A stretch of 45,560 bases of DNA, taken from assembly GCA_025459355.1 (NCBI GenBank), contig JALOQS010000003.1:1-45560 (forward strand). The letters run 5' to 3'. The translations under genes and the position numbers were made by a program. Shown here one piece after another: positions 1 to 8,700 of this stretch. The notes below the pieces were generated by a model. The model had not been told where the DNA came from and searched no databases. It saw only the letters and a list, made by a program, of their open reading frames with translations. Source of the DNA: Pirellula sp. (lineage in GTDB: Bacteria > Planctomycetota > Planctomycetia > Pirellulales > Pirellulaceae). Each line of letters starts with the position of its first letter. Position 1 is the stretch's first letter.

Positions 1-608
1 CATTAGGGTAAAACTCAAACCGAGCTAGGGAAAAAAAGTCTGGGAATCGCTGTTAGTAGTGCTAAAACTCAGCAGACAGATCTGGTGGAACAGGGTAAGC
101 CGGAACTACCCCTCATCACCGCGGTTGCATCGATCGGGTGCAAGAAATCCACTGTTTCCTCCGCCACCCCGGCAGCCCCGATGGTTCGAGCCGCCGAAAA
201 TGGATTCCATATCGGATTTGATTCTAAACGCTCCACTCCGTACCATTCTGGGGATGAGCACATCGCTCGCGGAGAGCTTTCGCACACCTCACCAAAACGG
301 GAATCTTCGCAAAGAACCTTGCTATCCAACCGGATACCAACGGAAACATCACACCAATCGGTAGCAAATTCCGCTGATGTGCGAGAAACAGTGTTAACCG
401 GGGAAAAGCGAAGAGCCGAAGCTGCATATCCGTACATTCTTTTTCCCCTCAAAGTGCAGAAGGGTAGCCAACGACGCGAAAAAACGCATCCTTGATCCAC
501 CAAATTTTCGACCGAGCCGACGTCCACGCCGATAGTTTATCTATCCCGTAATGTTAAGGTAGACCAACAGAGGGATTTTTGTATTTTTTTGTCAGAAAAG
601 TTTCCTTT
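1..608. other. No convincing gene at the left edge
   Basis: Several reading frames stay open here on both strands (for example 85-495 plus and 69-527 minus). They overlap one another, have no recognisable domain, and show no ribosome binding site that would favour one. I see no tRNA, RNase P, tmRNA or SRP RNA signature. The last 60 bases before 609 are AT-rich and probably hold the promoter and leader of the next gene, but I could not pick out a confident -35/-10 pair. Confidence 0.5.
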
Positions 609-1643
609 ATGACCCAATCACGCAAAAAAATCCTGGTTACCGGTGCCACCGGCTTGCTCGGAAACAATATTGCCCGCAAGGCTTTAGAGCTGGGACTCGA
701 TTTGGTGACCCTCTCACGTAGCCCGAAATCTCATCTGTCCCTCCGAGACGTTGAATCCCAACATATCCAGGCGGATGTCACCGATGATGCTTTAGAAAAA
801 CTACTTCAAGACTCTCAGATTGACTGCGTGATTCATTCCGCCGCAAAAATTCACATTGGCTGGAAACAACTGAGCGACTCGCTTTCGGTGAATGAATCCG
901 GCACGCGAAGAATCGTCGAGTGGGCAAGAAAACGTCAAACGAGAGTCGTTCACGTGTCGACGGTGAACTGCTTACCACTCCCCACGCCGGGAAACCTCCT
1001 GGATGAATCCGGAACGGGTGGCCTACAGACCCCGTCTAGTTACGTGGTTTCCAAGCAGGCTGCCCAGAGGGTTTGCGATGAAGCGATTGAACGAGGTGAT
1101 GATTGCTTTGCGGTCTACCCTGGATTTATGCTGGGACCCTACGACTGGCAACTCAGTAGCGGCAAAATGATTTTGGCTCTCCAGAAATTTCGCCCTTGGG
1201 CACCGGCCGGTGGCTGTTCGGTCTGTGACCCCCGCGATGTCGCCTCGGCTATCCTAAAAATCGCCGTTGATGGCGCTCCTGCCCGGCACTACATCCTGGC
1301 TGGAGAAAACATAACCTATCTTGAACTTTGGACCCAAATCGCAAAACAGCTATCAACGCGCCCACCTGTGATAGCAATGCGCAAACCCGCACGCGTGATT
1401 GGCAAACTACTAGCCGATATTTCTAACGCTTGCCGAAAAACCGAGTCTGAGTTTAACTCTGCCGCGATCGAGATGGCTCAGCAATTCCACCACTACGATT
1501 CGAGCCGGGCTCACCGTGATCTGCAGTATGCCTCACGAAGCTACCTGGAGTCGCTCACCGATGCCGTCCAATGGTTGCGGGAACAAGGCAAACTTGGGCC
1601 CCAAAAGCAAGCTAACAAGAAACCATTGCCGACCACATCCTGA
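609..1643 (+). CDS. NAD(P)-dependent extended SDR (epimerase / dihydroflavonol-reductase-like)
   Basis: This is an oxidoreductase of the extended short-chain dehydrogenase/reductase superfamily, closest by eye to the DFR / 3-beta-HSD / sugar epimerase group. The N terminus KILVTGATGLLGNN is the TGxxGxxG nucleotide-binding loop. The catalytic YxxxK is Y145-VVS-K149, in PSSYVVSKQAAQ. At about 345 residues the length fits the family. I chose ATG 609 over the in-frame upstream ATG 579 because the Rossmann strand begins seven residues after it; the longer form would add ten residues with no family counterpart. The substrate cannot be told from sequence. It converges on the next gene with 28 bases between stops. 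It lies far from the lipid locus, so a link to that pathway is not supported. Confidence 0.85.
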   Translation: MTQSRKKILVTGATGLLGNNIARKALELGLDLVTLSRSPKSHLSLRDVESQHIQADVTDDALEKLLQDSQIDCVIHSAAKIHIGWKQLSDSLSVNESGTRRIVEWARKRQTRVVHVSTVNCLPLPTPGNLLDESGTGGLQTPSSYVVSKQAAQRVCDEAIERGDDCFAVYPGFMLGPYDWQLSSGKMILALQKFRPWAPAGGCSVCDPRDVASAILKIAVDGAPARHYILAGENITYLELWTQIAKQLSTRPPVIAMRKPARVIGKLLADISNACRKTESEFNSAAIEMAQQFHHYDSSRAHRDLQYASRSYLESLTDAVQWLREQGKLGPQKQANKKPLPTTS

Positions 1644-1669
1644 GTACCGGTGCATCCTGAGTAACGGCG
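1636..1669. repeat. 17-bp tandem duplication spanning a stop codon
   Basis: Two adjacent 17-base copies occupy 1636-1652 and 1653-1669. The unit begins CATCCTGAGTA and the copies differ at two positions. The first copy contains the TGA stop of the SDR gene, and the second repeats that stop codon sequence. It looks like a local slippage duplication. Confidence 0.8.
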
Positions 1670-1671
1670 CG

Positions 1672-2619
1672 TTAGATCCAAAGCTGCAATCTTCCGTCCA
1701 GCCTATCCGGCAAGGCCTTGTCGACCCAGCGCTTGATCTGCGAATCGTTGTATCGAGTGCTAAAGTGCCCGCAAATGACGATGTCGTTCTTGAAGTCGTT
1801 TCTTCGAGCGACTATGTCATCTAAGTGGGTATGTCCGTGCTTATGAATCTTCTCTCGTCTATGGTCGGGAGCAACGAACGTCATTTCGGTGATCAAGATC
1901 TTGGCCCGATACATATCAGGACAGCTGTCGAGCCCTTCGGGAGCTGTGTCACCCGTGTATGCCACCAACGGTACCCGCAACTCGTAAGTAACATCCGTGC
2001 CAGAAAGCTTGAGGTCTCGTATTTGATCGCCCGTCAAAGAGGCGTACTCGGGCTTGAGTTTGCGTCGCCTATCCCACACGATGAAACCGAGAGCTGGTAT
2101 CGAGTGCTTCATGGCACAAGTAGTAACGACGATCTCACGAGATAGCTCGATTTCTTCGTTAGGACCAACTGGAATCAGCTCGCATGGCAATCGACCTCGA
2201 TCAAGACGCGAGAAACACTTGAGCACCGAATCGACGGCCGAAGCAGCGGACTCCGGCAAATAAATAGTCGGAGCCTCCATTTTCATCATTCTCCGTCTCG
2301 CAACATAAGACGGCAACGCAGCGATATGATCCAGGTGCGCGTGAGAGATAAAGTATCGAGGCAATGCCATAAAGTCCCATGGCTGCGCTCCAAGATCAAA
2401 TCCAATCTTTAGCTCCGCAATTCGCCAATAGGTTTGAACGGCTGCTCTCGAATAACCATCAATCGTCAAGCCACTATGACTGAGCCCCAAGGTCGGTGCA
2501 TTGTCTACCGATCCAATGGTTTCGGCGATGTCTCGATCTAGCCGATCTGCACTCGATACTTTTTGAACTCGATTGGAGTCGCGCCGAGAGGAATTGTTCG
2601 ATGGAGTCGTGTCGGACAC
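1672..2619 (-). CDS. MBL-fold metallohydrolase, RNase Z-like
   Basis: This is a metallo-beta-lactamase-fold hydrolase that resembles ribonuclease Z (tRNA 3'-processing) more than lactamases. The zinc motif HxHxDH is at residues 93-98 (HAHLDH). Later come the metal-ligand region VAYTGDT and a HGHTHLDD segment, followed by CGHFSTRY, which fits the final histidine. The first 40 residues are polar, low in complexity and probably disordered, so the true start could be internal. At 315 residues it matches the short RNase Z class. The gene lies 15 bases downstream of recJ on the same strand and is probably co-transcribed with it. The exact substrate is inferred only from the fold. Confidence 0.8.
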   Translation of the reverse strand: MSDTTPSNNSSRRDSNRVQKVSSADRLDRDIAETIGSVDNAPTLGLSHSGLTIDGYSRAAVQTYWRIAELKIGFDLGAQPWDFMALPRYFISHAHLDHIAALPSYVARRRMMKMEAPTIYLPESAASAVDSVLKCFSRLDRGRLPCELIPVGPNEEIELSREIVVTTCAMKHSIPALGFIVWDRRRKLKPEYASLTGDQIRDLKLSGTDVTYELRVPLVAYTGDTAPEGLDSCPDMYRAKILITEMTFVAPDHRREKIHKHGHTHLDDIVARRNDFKNDIVICGHFSTRYNDSQIKRWVDKALPDRLDGRLQLWI

Positions 2620-2634
2620 TGGTGATGATTCTTG

Positions 2635-4440
2635 TTATTGAGGTTGGCTTATCGAAGATGATTGAGTCGGAACAGCATGTGGTTGCTCGGGAGGTAATTT
2701 GGCCACCCGCCAATCGAGAATCTGTAACTCAACGCGCTTCATTCCGTTGAACTCGTTTAGTTGCGGCCTGAATGCGATATCGAACTGACCCTGATGCGTG
2801 TTCAATGGTTCGATCCACTCGGCTTGGCCAAAGGCAACTCCGCGGATCCTGGTGCCATTTTGCAAAAACTTAACATCGAGATGACGATTGCCACTCCCCA
2901 TTGATTTCGCAGGCTCCGCTAACGTGACATTGCTGGCGACCAGCACGGGCCGAGGATTCGCTGCCCCAAATGGCGCCAACTTTTCGAGACGAAAAACTAG
3001 ATCTAAGCTGCTGATCTGCTTCAACGTGACCTCCGCATCAACATTCAATATATCGACCGGCTTTTGGCCACTGAGCTTTGTTGATATGACGTCCAAGAAG
3101 GCCTCGCGAAAGGCGGGGATTTTTTTCTCCTCCACCTTGAGTCCAGCTGCAGCCGCATGGCCACCACACGAAATCAAATGATCGCGACACTCACACAACA
3201 CGGCGTGCAAGTCGACAATACCCTGAGATCTAGCAGAGCCCGTACCCGGCTTCTGCCCCATGGGATCGAGACCAATCATTACGGTCGGTCTGTGATATTT
3301 GTCCGCAATTCTGCCAGCTACGACTCCAATCACTCCCAAGTGCCAACCCGCTCCCGACAGTACAAAGGCTGAATCCTGATCTGCATCAAACTGCTCCTTC
3401 AATTGCTTGGTCGCCGCCAACGTTACGCTCCTCTCAAGGGAGTCTCGATCCTCATTGAGGCGTCCCAAGTACTCGGCTAAGGTCTTGGCCCGATCGGGAT
3501 CGCGAGTTGTCAACAGCTCGACCCCGAGCTGCGCTTGCCCGAGCCTCCCCGCAGCGTTGATCCTAGGAGCGACCTTAAAGGCGATGTTCTCCGCAGTCAG
3601 CATGGACGTTTGACTCAAACCCGATTGCTTGATCAACTCGGATAAACCCAGAGGTGGCGTTTGCAGCATAAGCTTGAGCGCGCTTCTTACCAAAATTCGG
3701 TTCTCATCGAGCAATGGTACTACGTCCGCAATCGTGGCCACCGCCGCCAAACAAGTGGCTTCTAACAAGTAGGTGCGCTGAGCCTCGTTGACTTTACTGC
3801 TCTGACTGGCCAGCTGACAAATCCCCCAAGCCAGCTTGAATGCAACCGCAGCACCACACAGGCCATGAAACGGATAGCCATGCCCAGGCAACGCCGGATG
3901 CACGATATGCGCCGCCGAGGGCAACGCTTCCCCAATCGTGTGATGATCGGTCACAATTAACTCAATCCCTAACTCTCGGCATCGCTCTGCCTCTTTAACC
4001 GAGGCTATGCCGCAATCGACACTGATGACGAGACGACGCCCTCTCTCCGCCAACTTTTCCAGAGATTGGCAGGACAAACCGTATGCATCCTCGAGTCGAT
4101 TGGGAATGTAATACTGAACATCCGCCCCCAACAGCTTTAGTCCATTGAACAAAATGGCTGTGCCACACATCCCATCGGCATCGTAATCTCCGTAAATGGT
4201 GATCGGAGTCTTGTCGATGATCGCGCGATAAATCCGCTCCGCAGCCGCCGAGAGATTCGGCAACAGTGTGGGCTCTCGCAAGTCTGAGAACTTCGGTTCA
4301 AGAAACCCAGCTATGTAGTCCGGATCGGTAATGCCACGCTGATACAACAATTGCGCAACAACCAAATCGGTCGACGCCCTCTCAGCCAACGCACGGCTAG
4401 CGGCAACATCAACACCCCGAAACATCCATTTCTTTGCCAT
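2635..4440 (-). CDS. recJ: Single-stranded-DNA-specific exonuclease RecJ
   Basis: RecJ is a 5'-3' single-strand DNA exonuclease acting in recombination and mismatch or base-excision repair in the cytoplasm. The DHH-family motifs are complete: YGDYDADG at residues 83-90, VDCG with D142, and VTDHH with the DHH triad at 165-167. The C-terminal half has the DHHA1 motif (SCGGHAAAAG) and an OB-fold region. I placed the start at ATG 4440 (MAKKWMFRG) because RecJ proteins usually open with such a segment. An in-frame ATG at 4488 would add 16 residues without family support. The length of about 600 residues is normal. Confidence 0.93.
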   Translation of the reverse strand: MAKKWMFRGVDVAASRALAERASTDLVVAQLLYQRGITDPDYIAGFLEPKFSDLREPTLLPNLSAAAERIYRAIIDKTPITIYGDYDADGMCGTAILFNGLKLLGADVQYYIPNRLEDAYGLSCQSLEKLAERGRRLVISVDCGIASVKEAERCRELGIELIVTDHHTIGEALPSAAHIVHPALPGHGYPFHGLCGAAVAFKLAWGICQLASQSSKVNEAQRTYLLEATCLAAVATIADVVPLLDENRILVRSALKLMLQTPPLGLSELIKQSGLSQTSMLTAENIAFKVAPRINAAGRLGQAQLGVELLTTRDPDRAKTLAEYLGRLNEDRDSLERSVTLAATKQLKEQFDADQDSAFVLSGAGWHLGVIGVVAGRIADKYHRPTVMIGLDPMGQKPGTGSARSQGIVDLHAVLCECRDHLISCGGHAAAAGLKVEEKKIPAFREAFLDVISTKLSGQKPVDILNVDAEVTLKQISSLDLVFRLEKLAPFGAANPRPVLVASNVTLAEPAKSMGSGNRHLDVKFLQNGTRIRGVAFGQAEWIEPLNTHQGQFDIAFRPQLNEFNGMKRVELQILDWRVAKLPPEQPHAVPTQSSSISQPQ

Positions 4441-5143
4441 GTCTGTCGTCCTTGCCGAGGTCTGATTGCTGAGGGTTCCAGTATTCACAAAATCCGAGAG
4501 GCCGCGACCGGCTAGCCTATCCTAAACCGATGGGCTGACCGTCCCCTCGCAGCGACGAATATACAGCAAGACCCTCGATCCGTCATGGCGGCTATCGGAC
4601 GCGCTGCTGAGCCAATGATGCGTCAATGAGCCCATGATGCACGGTGTCCGCAGACAAATAAAAACTCGGAAAACGGTCTATCTAGAGGAAAGTTAGGGCC
4701 TTACTGCTTCACTAGTAGGTTGGCCACTCTTGGCCGACCTGAGGTAAGTTGGCCACTCTTGGCCGACCTGAGCACCATTAAACCGGCGGGATCGCCCATT
4801 CAACGTTCGCTGAACAACCGAATTCGACTAGAGAAACATCCCCCTGGGCACGTGCACCAAAAGTAGGCTCCTCGACAGCCCCAGATCCTTCTCGCATTAC
4901 TGCTAAACTCGCTGTAACGCTTAATTCGCAGTGCCGATGACGCCAAAGCTGTTTCTCAGTCCCCGCTCCAGCGCCAGCTCACGCTGTTCGACGCGCAAGG
5001 TTTCCAACACGAAAATGCACAAGAGCACACAGCCCCGTTAACTCGACGATTCCAAAAGGAAATCGGCCAGTGAAACCGCAGACCAGATGAACAAAGCCCT
5101 CTCAGTGCTAGCTAATGAGCGACAATAGAGGGAGTTCGATCCG
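4441..5143. other. Long intergenic stretch with a tandem repeat and a possible gene relic
   Basis: About 700 bases lie between recJ and rpmG without a clear gene. It contains the 29-bp tandem duplication at 4715-4772. From about 4915 to 5069 one plus-strand frame is open for roughly 50 codons, with gene-like composition (SPLQRQLTLFDAQGF within it), but it has no start codon and no domain I recognise. It could be the tail of a decayed gene. The recJ promoter should lie just right of 4440. Confidence 0.45.
4715..4772. repeat. 29-bp perfect-register tandem repeat, two copies
   Basis: Copies at 4715-4743 and 4744-4772 are directly adjacent and differ at one base (the fourth base, G versus A). 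Each contains TTGGCCACTCTTGGCCGACC, so the pair carries four GGCC-centred half-sites. It sits in the intergenic region upstream of recJ. Confidence 0.9.
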
Positions 5144-5308
5144 CTATTTACGCTTTTCCAAATGGACCGTCACCTTGCGAAGGCGAGGGCAGTATTTGTT
5201 TAGCTGGAGCTTCTCGCCCCCTGGCCGACGCAACAGGGTGTAGTTGATATCACCGGTTTCTTGACAGACGAGGAAAGTCGTTTCCTTTTTCTTCTTGCTC
5301 TTTGCCAT
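5144..5308 (-). CDS. rpmG: 50S ribosomal protein L33
   Basis: This is a 54-residue basic protein of the large ribosomal subunit. It starts MAKSKKKKE and continues with FLVCQETGDINY, GEKLQLNKYCPRLRK and VTVHLEKRK, the characteristic L33 layout. In zinc-binding L33 the two CxxC pairs read like CTEC and CPRC. Here they read CQET and CPRL, so only C15 and C40 remain and the zinc ribbon is half lost. Length, start and the Lys-rich N terminus match the family. The gene stands alone on the minus strand, with no translation-factor neighbours in view. Confidence 0.92.
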   Translation of the reverse strand: MAKSKKKKETTFLVCQETGDINYTLLRRPGGEKLQLNKYCPRLRKVTVHLEKRK

Positions 5309-5774
5309 GACTAAAAACTCTTGCTAGCTGGGCCCCGAAAAAAGGCCCCTTCGATCAAAATTTAAGACGAATCGCAGAGTATGGCGTCAGACCAGCCGCT
5401 TGGCTAGATCAAATTTCGGATGCTTCTCCTTGGAACCTTCCGACCTCTCCTTCCATCTATATTCTCTGCGGCTTGCACTTATCGACCACCCGAATTCCAA
5501 AATCCAGTAATTGCCAATTAGGAATCCTAATTGTCCAGCATGGGAATTTGGGAGGAGCTTGCTAGCTTCGGAGACGAATCGACCGAAATATCTCACGTAA
5601 CCCTCATATTCTGAACCATGGTTTTCCGAGAATGAGGACTACGGAGAATTGAGCAAGGGACTCTGCTGTATTGGTCAGGTATTATTGAGGTTCAAGGTTT
5701 CTCAAGATTCCTGTAGTCGGAATGACGACACCCTTTTCCTAGATGACCCCTCCAACGAGGGAATGCAACAAGTT
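5309..5774. other. Intergenic leader between rpmG and the surface-protein gene
   Basis: No convincing gene is present. A 69-codon minus-strand frame at 5387-5596 shows nothing familiar. This divergent region must carry both the rpmG promoter and that of the surface-protein gene. An imperfect inverted repeat (CCTCATATTCT pairing with AGAATGAGG) lies at 5602-5636 in the presumed leader of the plus-strand gene. I could not assign -35/-10 elements with confidence. Confidence 0.45.
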
Positions 5775-8700
5775 ATGAAACGCAAGTCTAACGTTCCTAA
5801 GCTGGCCTCTCATCCTAACAGCGCGATTCCTCGCCAAGAGAAGCGGCGATTGATTGCATCACTTCTGAGACGATTTTTCGCAGAGGGGGATGGGCGAGTG
5901 AACCGACCGATTCATTTTGAGCCGTTGGAAACACGCCAATTGATGGCGGCCGACTTTTACCAAGACGCTTCGCTGTACGCGGACACGAACGTCCCGACCA
6001 ACTCCAATGTGCCTGCTGTCTTTGCCCAGCCAATGACCACTTTTGGCTTGATGGGTGAAGGGGAGGACGACGGCGAAGGGGAAAATGGCCAGAACCTGGT
6101 TGAATTTGCCAAAGCACTGACCCAAGCGGGCGTAAGGTTTTTTGGTGCAGACTGGTGTCCGATCTGCACGCAGCAAAAGCAACTGTTTGAGGATGGGGCT
6201 TCTTTTCTACCCTTTATTGAAGTCACCAATCCTGACCGCACGCGAAACACTGTCGGCGTTTCTGAAAACATTACGCAGTATCCTACATGGGAGTTTCCAA
6301 ACGGATCTCGCGTGACCGGGTTGCAGACGTTGGCCCAATTGTCAACACAATCTGGTGTTGCCATCCCGACTACGACCGGCCCGACCTTTACCGAAATCGC
6401 GAATCAAACCGTTCGCTTCCGACAACCACTACACATTCCGGTCGATGCCTACGACCCAGCGGGTGGCCCTCTAACCATTACGGTTTCCAGCAGCAACCCT
6501 TCGGCTATCTCGGCACAGATGATTACCGATACCAAGTCGCTTCGATTGTCGGTCAATAACTACGGAGACATGGTTTTCCGACTCTTCGAAAGCGAAGCGA
6601 CTAGACCTGTCCAACGTATTGAAACACTCGTCAACAATGGTTTCTATGATCAAACGGCGAGCAACAAGATTATCTTCCACCGGGTGATCGATAACTTTGT
6701 GTTGCAGGCCGGGGACCCAACCGGAACGGGATCGGGTGGCTCTACGCTCGGTAACTTCAACGACCAATTCAATACCAATCTGCTTCACAACCGGACTGGC
6801 ATCCTATCGTACGCCAAGTCTGCCGACGACACGAACGATTCCCAATTCTTTATCACCGAAGGTGTGCAGCAACACCTTGATTTTAACCACTCGGTGTTCG
6901 GTCAATTGATCGAGGGAGATTCGGTTCGCGAAGGTATCTCCCGCACCTCGGTTTCCAACAGCCGGCCCGTCAACGAAATCAGCATTCGCGATGCGGAGAT
7001 CTTTAGCGACACCGAGAATGGTCTCATTCGTTTAATTGCCAACGGGGAATCGGGAACTTCGGTCATCACCGTTCAAGTTCGCAATGCCTCGGGGCAAACG
7101 TTTACTCGTACGTTCAATGTGACGGCCGCCGCAGACAATACGAATGGCTCGCCATTCCTAAACTCCGTCACGGTCCCAACAACGATCCCTGCGGGCCAAG
7201 CGACTACGGTGCAGCTATCTGCTACAGACAAAGAGGGGGATGCTGTTAGGTATACCGCCACGCGTCGCGGCACCGTGGATTATCAATTTAACGTCAACGA
7301 AAACACCGGACTTTTAACGGTCACTCCACCAGCTAACTATAGCGGTCCCATTGAGATCTTGGTAAGTGCTACCAATGCGAGCGGAACTACAACAACCCAA
7401 GACAAATTTGATACCCAAGTCTTAACCTTCAATGTTGCGGCTGCTCCAACACTACAGCCTCCAACATCGGTGGCCCTCACGGCAGAAACCGATTCCGGTG
7501 TTAGCAACTCGGATCGAATCACCAACTCGACCGCAACCACCTTTACAGTCACTGGCACCACAGCTGGCGCAACAGTCAACTTGCGAGTTGGAACCACAGT
7601 CGTCGGCACAGCCCAAGCGTCGGGCAGCACAACCGCGGTCACTGCGAATCTCGTAGCCCAACTCGGCCAAGGGACTCATCAAATTGTGGCCACGCAAACT
7701 CTCAACGGAGTTACTACAAACCCGACGTCACCCATCAGCGTCACGATTGATTCCGTTGCACCCGCATCTATTCCTGCCAATAGACTACCGACTAACGCTA
7801 ACGTGGGTACCACGTTGCAATTTGATTTGACACATCCAGACGAAGGGAACGGTCTGCGTTACAGCTTTGACTCGTCTCCTCCAGGTATGTCGGTCAATCC
7901 AACGACGGGAGTTATCACTTGGACGCCGCTTTCAACTCAAGTTGGTCCCGCAACGGTTGATCTTCGATTGACCGATACGGCTGGCAACTTCGTAGTGCAG
8001 CAATTCGCTCTTGTCGTCGCTGAAGCGGCCCGGGTAAGAGTTCAGCTCGTACCTTTCGACCTCCAAGGTAACGCGTTAACCAGTCTCTCGATTGGTCAAG
8101 AATTCAATCTGAGAGTGGTCGTGACCGACCTTCGCAGCACCGGTGACCCTGAAGGGGATGGGGTCTTCTCTGCCTATCTCGATTTGGAATTCGATCCTAA
8201 TTTGATCGAGCTGGTCGGCACCTCTCCTGTCACTTTTTCGTCTGACTTCCGCAATGGACAAAGAATGCCTGACGCATCCGTCCCAGGATTCTTGGACGAG
8301 CTCGGTGCGTTCTCTAACTTCAACTTTGGACCCGGTCGCGATCCTCAACTGCTGGCTACCATTCGAATGAGAGCCAAAGCGTCAGGACAAGCTCTGTTTA
8401 CCACAAATCCAGCAGAGACTTCCGGACAAGGCATATCGGTCTTTAAGATCAACGGACCTGTTCCATCGAACCTAATCACCTTTGAAAGCAGGTCGCTGAC
8501 TGTCGGAACAAACTTCACCGTCGTGAATGATGTTTTCAGCGTCCCAGAGGACTCGGCAAACTTTGCACTTGCTCCCCTAGCCAACGATACGATCGTGGCA
8601 GGTTCTGGTGCTGTGTTGACCATCCAAGCAGTAGGTGCTTCCTCACAAGGAGCCACGATTGCGATTGCCAATAACGGCACTGGCTTAACTTACAGACCAG

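Noticed and set aside
69-527. Overlapping open frames on both strands at the left edge
   Set aside because: Three frames are open at once, none has a domain or a ribosome binding site, and composition does not favour any of them.
4715-4772. CRISPR-like repeats
   Set aside because: The two copies are directly adjacent with no spacer, and there are no further copies and no cas genes.
5387-5596. 69-codon minus-strand frame upstream of the surface-protein gene
   Set aside because: No recognisable family and no start signal; it fits chance in an intergenic region.
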